A stretch of 64,000 nucleotides of DNA from Streptomyces violaceoruber. GTDB taxonomy: Bacteria; Actinomycetota; Actinomycetes; Streptomycetales; Streptomycetaceae. The stretch spans positions 2,728,001 through 2,792,000 of the forward strand of contig NZ_CP137734.1 of NCBI RefSeq assembly GCF_033406955.1, read 5' to 3'. Under the pieces are notes generated by a model. That model was given only the letters and a program-made list of their open reading frames with translations. It was not told the origin of the DNA and searched no databases. A program made the position numbers and the translations under genes. Positions 8,675-16,844 of this stretch are shown here, piece by piece (the stretch's first letter is position 1; every line of letters begins with the position of its first letter).

Positions 8675-8726
8675 CTGTCGAAGGGACAAGAGAGCCGGGG
8701 TGGGCGCGGTCTTGTGGTGAGAGGCG
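8675..8726 (-). promoter_or_regulatory. Leader element shared with 16845-16897
   Basis: On the minus strand this block begins CGCCTCTCACCAC and ends GTCCCTTCGACAG, just ahead of the ribosome site. Both blocks recur at nearly the same spacing 19 and 10 bases, respectively, upstream of the Prim-Pol and 16541-16834 start codons. Two operons of the element may thus share a promoter or operator; which protein binds is not known. Confidence 0.5.
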
Positions 8727-8742
8727 CCCGCCCCGGGTGTAT

Positions 8743-9282
8743 CTAGTTCTCGGGGTCCGGGTGCAGGTAGCAGGGCCCCTCGCCGAGGTCGTCGTAGACG
8801 CAGGCGGCGTGCAGGGCGTACTGCTGGCGGACGTAGCCGCGCGGGTCCTTGTCCGCCCGTTCCACGACGCGGTCGGCGAGGTGGTCGCGGTCGGTGTCGA
8901 GCAGGAACACGGCCGCCGCTTCAGCGGCCTCGGTGGCGTCACCGAAGGGCGGGGCCGGTTCGTCCATGAGCGCGATGCGGTCGAGCAGGGCGGCCTTGCG
9001 CAGGTAGTAATCCCGTTCCAGCGCGGTGAAGCACTCCGCGATGGCGACAGCGTTCGTCACCCACCGCATCTCGCTGAGGATGCTCGGGGCCAGGGCGTAC
9101 GCCGCTTCCGGGGCCAGGAAGGGCTCGGGGGCGGGGCGATGGTCGGCGGTGACGTAAAGGCGGGTGCGCTGGCCGTCACGGGTGGGATACCGGCGGGTCT
9201 CGCCGGTGGTGAAGGCGGTGGACAGGGCGGCGGTGACGCGGTCGGCGTCGGCCGGGTCGGTGATGACGCGAATCTCGAACAC
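8743..9282 (-). CDS. Conserved AICE hypothetical protein
   Basis: A 179-residue soluble acidic protein of unknown function. GTG at 9282 (FEIRVITDP) is preferred over ATG at 9300 because AAGGA is well spaced before it. The N-terminal half has a beta-strand-rich pattern with TRLYVTADHRPAP; the C-terminal half is helical with many Asp and Glu and ends with YVRQQYALHAACVYDD. It is 87 bases upstream of the Prim-Pol gene. I do not recognise a domain. Confidence 0.7.
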   Translation of the reverse strand: MFEIRVITDPADADRVTAALSTAFTTGETRRYPTRDGQRTRLYVTADHRPAPEPFLAPEAAYALAPSILSEMRWVTNAVAIAECFTALERDYYLRKAALLDRIALMDEPAPPFGDATEAAEAAAVFLLDTDRDHLADRVVERADKDPRGYVRQQYALHAACVYDDLGEGPCYLHPDPEN

Positions 9283-9316
9283 GTGGGTCCTTCCCCTCAT
9301 GGGGTAGCTGGGTGGG

Positions 9317-9565
9317 ATGACGGAGCGTCAGCGGTCAGGTGATGAGGCAGCGCCTTCCTGGCGTCAGCGCTGGGGGAAGCGGTGGCTTGCGTTGCTGGCT
9401 TATGTGCTTGCCGTGGCCGGGCTTGCAGCCGTGTTCTGGCATTGGGTGCGGGGCAAGTCGTGGGACGACTCGCTGTCGTTCGCGCTGACGGTCGTGTTGA
9501 CTTCGGTCGGCGGCCAGTTGATAGCCCGGCTCATCCTGTGGAAGGCCGGTCGCGGTGACGGCTGA
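9317..9565 (+). CDS. Small two-helix membrane protein
   Basis: An 82-residue protein with two predicted membrane helices (WLALLAYVLAVAGLAAVFWHWV and FALTVVLTSVGGQLIARLIL) joined by a short polar loop. It is the only plus-strand gene inside the minus-strand backbone block. It diverges from the 8743-9282 gene and converges on 9569-10030. Amphipathic membrane topology and GC-rich third positions argue that it is real; the function is unknown. Confidence 0.55.
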   Translation: MTERQRSGDEAAPSWRQRWGKRWLALLAYVLAVAGLAAVFWHWVRGKSWDDSLSFALTVVLTSVGGQLIARLILWKAGRGDG

Positions 9566-9568
9566 CGC

Positions 9569-10030
9569 TCAGCCGTGGAAGTGGTTGCGCTTGAACGTGG
9601 CCTTGTGGATGTTGACCGTGGTCCCGCCCCGGTGACCGCGTGCGCTGAGCACCTGCACGGCGACCCAGCCGCCAAAGAGGACGGCGGCGAGGATGACAAG
9701 CTGGGTGACCAGGGCGGTCAGGGCGGTGATGAACGCGGTCAGCAGGAACAGCCCGCCGCACACCGCGAGGAAGCCGACACCTCCGAGGGCGATGTTCACG
9801 GCCGCGCGGGAGACGGCCGGCTTGGCGGCCAGCGGCTCGGGCTGGGCGGGGGTGACGGCGTAGCCGGTGACGACGCGGCCGTCCGGGAGGACGACGCTCG
9901 CCACCGACGGGACGCCGCCCGGCTGCACGGGCGCGAGCGGCGCCGTGGGTGCGGGTACGAGGGGCACGGGGCGGTGGACTTCCACGCCCGCCGCGTCGTA
10001 TGCGGCCGGGCGGCGGAGGGGTTCGTTCAT
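9569..10030 (-). CDS. Membrane protein, probably Spd-like
   Basis: A 153-residue protein. A Pro/Ala-rich N-terminal half is followed by a long hydrophobic stretch with two helices (ALGGVGFLAVCGGLFLLTAF and ALVTQLVILAAVLFGGW) and a basic tail rich in His and Lys (NIHKATFKRNHFHG). It sits in a run of small membrane genes next to traB, where pSAM2 and related elements encode Spd proteins for spread within recipient mycelium. That assignment rests on position and topology. Confidence 0.7.
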   Translation of the reverse strand: MNEPLRRPAAYDAAGVEVHRPVPLVPAPTAPLAPVQPGGVPSVASVVLPDGRVVTGYAVTPAQPEPLAAKPAVSRAAVNIALGGVGFLAVCGGLFLLTAFITALTALVTQLVILAAVLFGGWVAVQVLSARGHRGGTTVNIHKATFKRNHFHG

Positions 10031-10041
10031 GGCGGCTCTCC

Positions 10042-10236
10042 CTAGTTGCCGAGTTCGGCGATGGCGTCGGCGGATGCCTGGACGAGGTTGTGGATGGGCT
10101 CGTAGGCGCCGGTTCCGGCGGCGAAGAACCCGAACAGGAACAGGACCAGGGCGGCGCCGCCCCCGGCGGACTTGGTCTTGACGGCCAAGGCGGACGCTGC
10201 GCCGAACAGCAGCACGGCGGAAATGTTGAGGATCAT
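10042..10236 (-). CDS. Small membrane protein, Spd-like
   Basis: A 64-residue protein with two hydrophobic helices (ILNISAVLLFGAASALAV and AALVLFLFGFFAAGTGAY) and a short acidic C-terminus. ATG at 10236 overlaps the stop of the next upstream gene (ATGA, 10233-10236), so the two are coupled. Small membrane proteins of this size beside traB are typical of mycelial spread loci; no specific homologue is claimed. Confidence 0.7.
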   Translation of the reverse strand: MILNISAVLLFGAASALAVKTKSAGGGAALVLFLFGFFAAGTGAYEPIHNLVQASADAIAELGN

Positions 10237-10508
10237 CGGATGCCTTTCGGGCGGGGGGTGTCGGTGCCGGCGCGGTAGATGCGGGCCCAGCGGTTGTAGA
10301 GCCAGCGGCCGACGCGGATGCGTTTGCCGGTGGCCTTGCAGCGGCGGCAGTTCTTGCCGCGCTTGGCCTTGCCCTTGCGGTCGGTGGTGAGTTCGTGGCC
10401 CATGCCGTGGCACTTGCGGCAGTCGCCGAACGGCGAGGCAGCACACAGCCCGCCGTAACCGAAAGTGACGGCGAGCAGGCAGGCGATAGCAAGGAGGATG
10501 GGAGTCAT
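10233..10508 (-). CDS. Membrane-anchored zinc-finger-like protein
   Basis: A 91-residue protein with an N-terminal membrane helix (ILLAIACLLAVTFGYGGLCA) followed by two CxxCxGxG-like knuckles (CRKCHGMG and CRRCKATG) resembling the DnaJ zinc-binding motif. A basic Arg/Lys-rich tail follows. It probably binds Zn and perhaps nucleic acid at the membrane. It is coupled by ATGA to the small Spd-like gene and is presumed to belong to the transfer/spread group. Confidence 0.72.
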   Translation of the reverse strand: MTPILLAIACLLAVTFGYGGLCAASPFGDCRKCHGMGHELTTDRKGKAKRGKNCRRCKATGKRIRVGRWLYNRWARIYRAGTDTPRPKGIR

Positions 10509-10551
10509 CGGGAGCCCTCCAGGGCGGGTTCCGGGGGTTTCCGCAGGTGGG

Positions 10552-10640
10552 CCGCTATCCGCTAGCGACCTGATCAGACTGGGTTTGGGGTGCTAGCGGG
10601 GCCGCTAACGTTAGCGGGGTGTGCCGCTAGCGCTAGCGGC
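10552..10640. repeat. CCGCTA palindrome cluster downstream of traB
   Basis: Seven copies of hexamer CCGCTA (either strand) in 89 bases, including two perfect palindromes: CCGCTAACGTTAGCGG at 10602-10617 and an 18-bp one at 10623-10640 centred on AGCGCT. The cluster lies between the traB stop and the Spd-like genes. It is a candidate TraB recognition (clt) locus or an operator; role inferred. Confidence 0.7.
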
Positions 10641-10649
10641 CCCGAACGG

Positions 10650-12854
10650 TCAGCCTGCGTCCCGCTTTCCGTCACGATCCGCAATCGCGGTGGTGATGTG
10701 GGAGCGGTCGATGCCGCGCCGGTTGACGACCTTGCCGTTGACGCGGCGGCCTACCTGGATGGTGGAGACGCCGTACGGCTTCAGGGCCGCGGACAGCCCT
10801 TCGGGGTCCCAGCCGCCGTAGACGTCCTCGCGCAGTTCGGCGAGCCGGGCGACGACGGTCTCGGACCAGACCTTGGTCTCGGATGCCGGGATGACGGCGA
10901 GGATGTCGGCGAGCAGGTCGTAGGCCGGGCCCGTGACCGTCTCCGGTGCCTCCCCGAGGGCGTGGCCGGACAGCAGCCCGGCCGTCTCGCGGGCCTTGCG
11001 GGCGCGGGCGGCGATGGTCTCGGCGCCGGGCGCGTCGACGTAGACGGAGGCCACGATCCGGGCGTCGGAGCCCTCGCCGACGAAGTAGTGGATGCCCTTG
11101 TCACCCCAGGCGAACATGGTCGCCCGCACACCCCGCTTGTAGGCGGAGGTACCGAGGACCATGTCGTTCTCGGTCTGGCCCATGACCTTCAGGCACCAGC
11201 GGGCGGACGCGTTCGCGCTGATCCCGGTGGGCAGGGACTTGGCGTCCGGTCGCTGGGTGGCCAGCAGCATCACGATGCCGGTGGCGGGGCCGCGCTTGAC
11301 CAGGTCGGTGGCGATCTCCTCGAACTCCTTGCCGTGCTCGGGGTGCTCGAACAGCACCTGGCACTCATCCACCCCGACCACGATCGGATGCAGACCGAGC
11401 GAGCGCTTGTCCGCCAGCGCGGACGTGACCTTGGACTCGGGGCAGATGTCCCGGGGCAGGGAGCGGATCACCTTGGTGCGGCGGCGCAGTTCCTCGCGCA
11501 GCGCCCGCCAGTCGGCGAGCGCGTAGGCGATGGCTTCGTCGTCGTCGCCGGCGGCGTGCCGGTGGGAGACGGCGTTGCCGACCGGGTCCAGGTCACCGGT
11601 GCCCTTCATGTCGTAGGTGTGCAGCTCGGCGCGCGGGTCGAGTGCGGCGATGAGCAGGAGCAGCCGCAGGAGGAAGGTCTTGCCCATGCGGGGGATGGCG
11701 CCGATCACCCCGGCGATGTACATCAGGGTGACCTCGATCCAGCGTCCGCGCTGGTCGGTGCCGTAGGCGACGGGCTTGAACAGGTCCACCGCGCCCGCCT
11801 TGGCCAGCGGCCACTGCGGCTTCTTCGCCTTGGTCAGGTCCTGGTCACCGACCCACAGCACCAGGCGGCCGGTGTGTTCGTCGGCCACCGCCTCGGGCCA
11901 CACGCACCCGAGCGGGCGGCGCAGGCCGGAGGCGAGGCGTTCGCGGCGCTCGATGATGTCGGTCACGGTGACGCCGAAGGGGAGGTTGCCCTCCGCCCGC
12001 CAGCCCGGGCCGTCGCGGGTGATCGGGGCGGTGAACTCGAACCCGTCCCGTCCCTTGGCCTGCGCCTGATTGATCGCCGGAATACCGAGCGCTCCGAGAG
12101 CGCGCAGCACGATATCCGAGGTGAGCTTCGCGGCCTTGGGCAGTTCCACGGCTCGGTGGATGACCGGGGCGTCCGCCTTGCGGCCGGCCGACCCGAACGC
12201 CATCACCAGCGTGCTCACCGACACGGCCTGAAGCCATGCCGGGGCGAGCACGTAGATGGCCAGCGCGGTGGCCAGGCCGGTGAACATGGCCAGCACCGTG
12301 ACGAGGGTGCGCAGTCGGACCCGGCCGTCGCGCTGCCGCGACAGCTTCAGGTACTCCGCGGCGTCCTCGCGGCGTACGGCCGCCAGGCGGACGGGCTCGC
12401 CCTCGCGGTCGGCCACCCACCGCAGCGTGCCGCCCACGAACTTCGCCGCGCCCGTCGGTGCCTGGAGGGTGAGGCGGGCGGCGTAGACCGGGGCGCGCAG
12501 CGCGTGGTACCCGGCGGCGTGGGCGTAGTGACGGGCCACCCACCCGGCGGCCGTCTTGAGTTCGGCGGTCGACCGCAGCCACACCGGGACGACCGCCCGG
12601 CGCCGTGCTCCGGCCAGCCGACCGAGGTAGCCGGGGCCGGTCGCGGTCGGTGCCGACCGGTCGACCATCACGGGCGCCGCCGGGTCGGCCGACCCGGCAC
12701 CCGACCGTCCGTCATGGGAGTCGGGCGACCGGTCGGCCGACTCGGCGCGGGCCGAGCGTGCCTTGTCGAGGTCGACTACCTCGCCGCCCGAGTCGGCGGC
12801 CATCTCGGCTTCAAGCCGGTTGAAGAGTTCGTTGTCGTCGTCGGGGTGCTTCAC
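10650..12854 (-). CDS. traB: FtsK/SpoIIIE-type conjugative DNA translocase TraB
   Basis: A 734-residue septal DNA pump that moves double-stranded AICE DNA between hyphae. Two membrane helices lie near residues 183-220. Walker A is GAIPRMGKT (385-393) and Walker B is VVGVDECQ, with Asp496-Glu497. The C-terminal ~70 residues form a winged helix (GVSTIQVGRRVNGKVVNRRG) like the FtsK gamma domain, which reads short DNA repeats. The N-terminal 90 residues are acidic and probably disordered. The candidate repeat target lies directly after its stop codon (10552-10640). Confidence 0.93.
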   Translation of the reverse strand: MKHPDDDNELFNRLEAEMAADSGGEVVDLDKARSARAESADRSPDSHDGRSGAGSADPAAPVMVDRSAPTATGPGYLGRLAGARRRAVVPVWLRSTAELKTAAGWVARHYAHAAGYHALRAPVYAARLTLQAPTGAAKFVGGTLRWVADREGEPVRLAAVRREDAAEYLKLSRQRDGRVRLRTLVTVLAMFTGLATALAIYVLAPAWLQAVSVSTLVMAFGSAGRKADAPVIHRAVELPKAAKLTSDIVLRALGALGIPAINQAQAKGRDGFEFTAPITRDGPGWRAEGNLPFGVTVTDIIERRERLASGLRRPLGCVWPEAVADEHTGRLVLWVGDQDLTKAKKPQWPLAKAGAVDLFKPVAYGTDQRGRWIEVTLMYIAGVIGAIPRMGKTFLLRLLLLIAALDPRAELHTYDMKGTGDLDPVGNAVSHRHAAGDDDEAIAYALADWRALREELRRRTKVIRSLPRDICPESKVTSALADKRSLGLHPIVVGVDECQVLFEHPEHGKEFEEIATDLVKRGPATGIVMLLATQRPDAKSLPTGISANASARWCLKVMGQTENDMVLGTSAYKRGVRATMFAWGDKGIHYFVGEGSDARIVASVYVDAPGAETIAARARKARETAGLLSGHALGEAPETVTGPAYDLLADILAVIPASETKVWSETVVARLAELREDVYGGWDPEGLSAALKPYGVSTIQVGRRVNGKVVNRRGIDRSHITTAIADRDGKRDAG

Positions 12855-12954
12855 TGAGGGTTCCTTCCGGAAGTGGCGGGAGGGTGGGCCCGGCCGACGC
12901 TGTAGGAGGTGGGCGGCCGGGCCCGTGGAAAGATGATGGGCGCCCTACTGGGCG

Positions 12955-12982
12955 GTAAGGGGGACACTTTGTGCCCCCTTAC
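12955..12982. terminator. Hairpin between methyltransferase gene and traB
   Basis: GTAAGGGGG (12955-12963) pairs with CCCCCTTAC (12974-12982), and inner ACA/TGT extends the stem past a bulged G. It lies 30 bases after the methyltransferase stop and about 100 bases before the traB start, so it should separate the two transcripts. Confidence 0.65.
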
Positions 12983-13012
12983 TGAGGGGGCCAGTTCGCC
13001 CCCCTCCGGCGG

Positions 13013-14500
13013 TCAGGCGGCGTGTGCGGCGGTGCGGGCGAGGGCGGCGGTGACGCGCTCGCCGATCCACTGGGCGACGTTGCAGGAGACGGCGTTTCCG
13101 GCCTGCATGGTCTGCTCGCCCTTGTTGCCGTGGACGATGTAGTCGGCCGGGAAGCGCTGCGCGAGGAGCTGTTCGCGCGGCTGGATCATCCGGTAGTGGC
13201 AGTCCTCCAACGCGGGCGCCGGCGAGGCGATGCCCGCGGAGTCGACCGTCGACAGGGTGTGCAGCGGCTCACCGGTCGTCTTCGTGGCCGCGTTGCGGTA
13301 CGGGATGACCAGCCAGTGATGCCGACCCTTGGCCGTCACCGTGTCGACGGGCTCGCCGACCGGCCGTGCGGTGGCGTTGCGGCGCAGGGTGACGATGAAC
13401 GAGTCGTCCGCCTGCGGCGGGGTCAGCAGCGCCTCGAACCCCTTCGGATTCGCCAGCCGCGTGCGCATCGGCTCGCTGGCCCGGGTCGGTGTGGTGTTCC
13501 ACGTGCCGCCGCTCGGCACCAGCACGGCATCCCCGATCTTCACCGTGCGGGCGGCCAGCGGGGCCGCGTCGGCGGGGACAGCCCGGCCGTCATGCCCGCC
13601 GTGGTTGACCGTGAGCACCATCCGCTGATCACCCAGCAGGTTCAGGCCCGCGCGGATGCGCTTGACCGTGTTCGCCGCCAACGGCCGAAGCCCGGTCGCC
13701 GGGCGGTCACCGATGCGGACCCCGAGGTTGGTCCAGTCGATGATGCTCGCGGCCGGACGCACGTACGGCTCCACCACAGCGTGGCGGCAGCCGCTGTTGG
13801 GGCAGCGGTAGTCGTACTGCTGCTTGTACTTGCCCACCCGGCGCCCGTTGCGCCAGGACTGGACCGCCCGCACGTCCGTCGCGCACTCGGTGCAGTACGC
13901 CGACGGCGTGGGCGCCAGGTCGGGTTGGGGGATGTCGGCGCGGGTGAAGACGATGTAGATCCGGTCCCGCCACTGTGGTGCGGGCAGGTTGCCGGTGCCG
14001 CCGACGTGGGCGGAGGAGACGGAGACGATCTGCGAGCGGTAGCCGAGCATTTCCATGCCCTTGCGCCACCAGTCGAACAGCTCCCAGTCCACGGCGAATT
14101 CGAGGACGTTCTCACACAGGACCGCCTTGTAGCGGTGCACCTCGGTCGCCCGGATCACGTCGTAGGCGGTGGCCCTGGTGCGCTCCCAGCCCGCGTCGTC
14201 CACCCGGCCGTGCTCCTCCAAGTCGAAGGACAGTTGGCCGTGTGTGCGGCGGCGTCCGCCAGCCGGGGAGATCTCCGTGCAGATCGGCGAGGCCCACAGG
14301 ATGTCCGTCTTCGGCAGGCGCCGCATGTCGTAGTTGTTGATGTCCGCGCACAGGTGGTCGGCGTCGCGGTGGTTGGCGGCGTGCGTCTCCACCGCGCGCT
14401 GCCAGTGGTTGGCCGCCAGGCGCAGTTCCAGCCCGGCCGCGACCAGGCCCGTGGAGGAGCCGCCCGCGCCGCAGAACAGATCGGTGAACGTCAGGCTCAT
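13013..14500 (-). CDS. DNA (cytosine-5) methyltransferase
   Basis: A 495-residue C5-cytosine methyltransferase using SAM. Motif I is DLFCGAGGSS (residues 7-16), the motif IV nucleophile is Cys74 in SPIC (instead of the usual PPC), motif VI is ENV (130-132), and motif VIII appears as QWRDR. A four-cysteine zinc-ribbon-like insert (CTEC then CPNSGC) lies near residues 190-240. No restriction gene is adjacent, so it is an orphan enzyme. In AICEs it may protect the element from host or recipient restriction; the target sequence is unknown. Confidence 0.92.
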   Translation of the reverse strand: MSLTFTDLFCGAGGSSTGLVAAGLELRLAANHWQRAVETHAANHRDADHLCADINNYDMRRLPKTDILWASPICTEISPAGGRRRTHGQLSFDLEEHGRVDDAGWERTRATAYDVIRATEVHRYKAVLCENVLEFAVDWELFDWWRKGMEMLGYRSQIVSVSSAHVGGTGNLPAPQWRDRIYIVFTRADIPQPDLAPTPSAYCTECATDVRAVQSWRNGRRVGKYKQQYDYRCPNSGCRHAVVEPYVRPAASIIDWTNLGVRIGDRPATGLRPLAANTVKRIRAGLNLLGDQRMVLTVNHGGHDGRAVPADAAPLAARTVKIGDAVLVPSGGTWNTTPTRASEPMRTRLANPKGFEALLTPPQADDSFIVTLRRNATARPVGEPVDTVTAKGRHHWLVIPYRNAATKTTGEPLHTLSTVDSAGIASPAPALEDCHYRMIQPREQLLAQRFPADYIVHGNKGEQTMQAGNAVSCNVAQWIGERVTAALARTAAHAA

Positions 14501-14521
14501 GCCTGCACTCCCTTTTCGAGG

Positions 14522-14848
14522 TCAGAGGTCGAACAGGCCCGGCGCGTCGTCCACCGGGGCCGTGGTGCGGGCGCGGCGGGCGGCGGCGGTGTGGCACTCC
14601 GGGCACCAGGCCAGCAGCTCCCCCGGCGGCAACTTCACGGCGATAACGGGCGGGGTGAGCGGGTCGGCAGGAGCGGCCATCAGGCGGACGCGGTGGCCGT
14701 GCTTGCTGGTGTAGCCGTCGTGCTCGCGCGGGCAGCGCCCGTCGGTCTTGGCGTGGGCGTTGCCGCACTGGCCGCTGCACTGGCAGCGGTGCCCGGCAGC
14801 GTCCATCACCGGCCGCCAGGTGCCGACGGCAGCGAGGGGCTCACTCAT
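14522..14848 (-). CDS. Cys-rich small protein, HNH-like zinc binding
   Basis: A 108-residue protein with a Cys/His-rich core: CQCSGQCG, RCPREHDGY and WCPECHTAAARR. The spacing suggests a treble-clef/HNH-like zinc fold, but a clear HNH catalytic triad is not seen. It overlaps the diguanylate cyclase gene by four bases (14845-14848) and lies 21 bases before the methyltransferase start, so it is probably cotranscribed with it. It could assist the methyltransferase or be a degenerate nuclease. Confidence 0.65.
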   Translation of the reverse strand: MSEPLAAVGTWRPVMDAAGHRCQCSGQCGNAHAKTDGRCPREHDGYTSKHGHRVRLMAAPADPLTPPVIAVKLPPGELLAWCPECHTAAARRARTTAPVDDAPGLFDL

Positions 14849-15495
14849 GCCGCCACCCCCACGGCCGGGGCGTCCGTGCGGGCGCCGGTACGGCCGGCGC
14901 GGCGCCCGGCGAGGGTGGCGAACAGCCGACCCAGACCCGCACGGCGCAGTCCGGCGCGGGCCTGCTTGGCCGCGTACATCGCCTCATCCGCCCGCCGCAG
15001 CAGCCCTGACAGGTCTTCGGCGGGGAAGTCCGCGGCGCGCACCCAGCCGAGCGAGACGGTGGTGTGCACGGCCGGGTCCTGGCCCTCGACGGGTCGGGCG
15101 AGCACGCCGTGCAGGACGGCGAGCAGGTCGCCAGCGGTGCCGTGGTCGTCGATGAGGACGGCGGCGAACTCATCGCCCCCGAGCCTGCCCGCGACCCCGT
15201 TGCGGCCGACGTGGTGGGCGAGCCGGTCGGCGGTTGCCTTCAGCAGCGCGTCTCCGGCGGCGTGCCCGTAGGTGTCGTTGATGTGCTTGAACTTGTCGAC
15301 GTCTGCGAGGGCGACGACCGCGCGCGGGTCCTTCAGCAGGACGGTGGCACGGCGGGTGAAACCGTCGCGGGTGTGTAAGCCGGTGAGCGGGTCACGGCGG
15401 GCGGTGTTCAGGCAGCCGTACAGCCAACGGACGTGCGCCGCCCACCCGGTAGCGAGCGGCAGTACGGACAGCAGGATCGTGGCCAGCGTGTTCAT
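14845..15495 (-). CDS. GGDEF-domain diguanylate cyclase
   Basis: A 216-residue protein that should make cyclic di-GMP from GTP. One N-terminal membrane helix (LATILLSVLPLATGWAAHV) precedes a GGDEF domain with DPLTGLHTRDGF, ADVDKFKHIND and an intact GGDEF signature at 106-110. The usual RxxD inhibitory site appears as R98-N-G-V101, lacking the Asp, so product inhibition is probably lost. There is no EAL domain. It overlaps both neighbours by four bases within the transfer operon. Cyclic di-GMP controls sporulation through BldD in Streptomyces, so the element may influence host development. Confidence 0.9.
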   Translation of the reverse strand: MNTLATILLSVLPLATGWAAHVRWLYGCLNTARRDPLTGLHTRDGFTRRATVLLKDPRAVVALADVDKFKHINDTYGHAAGDALLKATADRLAHHVGRNGVAGRLGGDEFAAVLIDDHGTAGDLLAVLHGVLARPVEGQDPAVHTTVSLGWVRAADFPAEDLSGLLRRADEAMYAAKQARAGLRRAGLGRLFATLAGRRAGRTGARTDAPAVGVAA

Positions 15496-16544
15496 GCCGC
15501 CACCTCCTGACCGGTGTCGACGGACGCCCCAGCGTCCGTGTCCGCGTCGGTCTCGGTGCCGGGGGTGTCGACGGGGCGGGCGTGGTCGTCGGCCCGCTCG
15601 GCGAGCAGCACGTCACGCACCTGCCGAGCCGGGGACGCACCACACCGCAGCGCCTTGCGCAGCGCCTCCGCGTTGATCCCGCTGTCAGGCCAGTCGGCGG
15701 TAGCCGTGCGGGCCTCGGTCAGCAGGTCCGCCACCGAACGCGGCGCCGCCTTGCCCCGGCCCTTCCCGACACGCTTCCGCGGCGCCCTCGGGGCCGAAGG
15801 GGTGGCCTCTTCCCTTTCCCTGGCCGGTTCCGGCGCGGGCTCCGGGTCGGGGGTGGTGTCGGGCACTGCGTCGGCCGGGTTCAGCTCACCCAGCCGTAGC
15901 AGGACGCGTTCGCGGCGCGGGGTGCGTCGCCGCCAGGCGCGTCCATAGCGCTCGCGCAGGTCCGCGCGGGCCAGCAGCCGCTCGCGCTCACGGGCAAGCG
16001 CGTCGGCGTAGGAGGTGACCTCCCACAGCGTCATCCGGCGCCACAGCGCGAACGTCGACAGCGGGGCGAGCAACCAGCGCGAGAAACGCACCTTTTCCAT
16101 CCGGCGGCCGGTCGCGGCGCCGATCCGGACGGCGTAGATGTGCGCGCCGATCTCGGAAAACACCACCCACAGCAGCGGCATCGTGCCGTGCGCCACCTTC
16201 GCCCACAGCGAGTGGCCGGCGGCGACGTTCAGCCCGCACGTGATCAGGGTGAGCGCCCAGGGCACGAACCGCACCCACGCCAACGCCATGTCCATCCGGA
16301 TCAGCAGCAGGTTGGCCAGGGTGAACACCGGAATGGCCACGTCGATGCCGACCGGCAGCATCCACGGCTCGCCGAACCCCCAGCGGGCGGCGGCGGCCGA
16401 CACGGCGTCGAAGGAGGAGATGAGACCGAGCGCGCCGACACCGGCCGCCGCAGCGGCGCCGATCCCGGCCAGGCCCATTTCCGGGCGCGTCAGCGGCGGC
16501 ACGGCCGGAGGGTCGGGGGCGGGTGCCGTCTCGTCGGTGGTCAT
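15492..16544 (-). CDS. DUF2637 membrane protein (Spd-like)
   Basis: A 350-residue protein with four membrane helices in the first ~140 residues (MGLAGIGAAAAAGVGALGLI, LPVGIDVAIPVFTLANLLLI, FVPWALTLITCGLNV, MPLLWVVFSEIGAHIY), the DUF2637 pattern common in AICEs and Streptomyces plasmids. The cytoplasmic half is long, charged and Pro/Glu-rich, ending with a helix-turn-helix-like segment (GINAEALRKALRCGASPARQ). It may connect the membrane to DNA during transfer or spread. It is coupled to both neighbours by four-base overlaps. Confidence 0.85.
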   Translation of the reverse strand: MTTDETAPAPDPPAVPPLTRPEMGLAGIGAAAAAGVGALGLISSFDAVSAAAARWGFGEPWMLPVGIDVAIPVFTLANLLLIRMDMALAWVRFVPWALTLITCGLNVAAGHSLWAKVAHGTMPLLWVVFSEIGAHIYAVRIGAATGRRMEKVRFSRWLLAPLSTFALWRRMTLWEVTSYADALARERERLLARADLRERYGRAWRRRTPRRERVLLRLGELNPADAVPDTTPDPEPAPEPAREREEATPSAPRAPRKRVGKGRGKAAPRSVADLLTEARTATADWPDSGINAEALRKALRCGASPARQVRDVLLAERADDHARPVDTPGTETDADTDAGASVDTGQEVAA

Positions 16545-16834
16545 GCTGCCGCTCCCTTCCGCGAGGGCCGCCGACGCCCGGCCAGGCGGGGCAGCGGGAC
16601 GACGTTGAACAGCTCGGGGGCGTGCGACTCGATCACCTCGGCGACGACGCGAGTCACGTCGTCCGGGAGGTCGGGGTTGTCGGCGAGGATGTCGCGGGCG
16701 GCGTCCAGCCGGGCCGCGCGCTCTTCCTCGGTCTCGCCTTCAGCACCCAGCCACAGCTCAAGCGGGGTGCCCAGGGCCAATTCGATGAAGTCGTTCACAG
16801 AGACGGCCTGATGGCCGCCGATGTACGTACGCAT
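16541..16834 (-). CDS. Conserved small AICE protein
   Basis: A 97-residue acidic protein of unknown function (MRTYIGGHQAVSVNDF then a helical Glu-rich stretch EGETEEERAARLDAARDI) with a basic C-terminal tail. It is the first gene of the operon running through DUF2637, GGDEF and the methyltransferase. ATG at 16834 is preceded by AGGAG. Its leader is shared with the Prim-Pol gene. No known domain is recognised. Confidence 0.7.
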   Translation of the reverse strand: MRTYIGGHQAVSVNDFIELALGTPLELWLGAEGETEEERAARLDAARDILADNPDLPDDVTRVVAEVIESHAPELFNVVPLPRLAGRRRPSRKGAAA

Positions 16835-16844
16835 GGCAGCGCTC

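Noticed and set aside
10590..12857. 755-codon plus-strand frame opposite traB
   Set aside because: TraB on the other strand has clear Walker motifs and membrane helices; the plus frame shows no domain and a GC-shadow composition.
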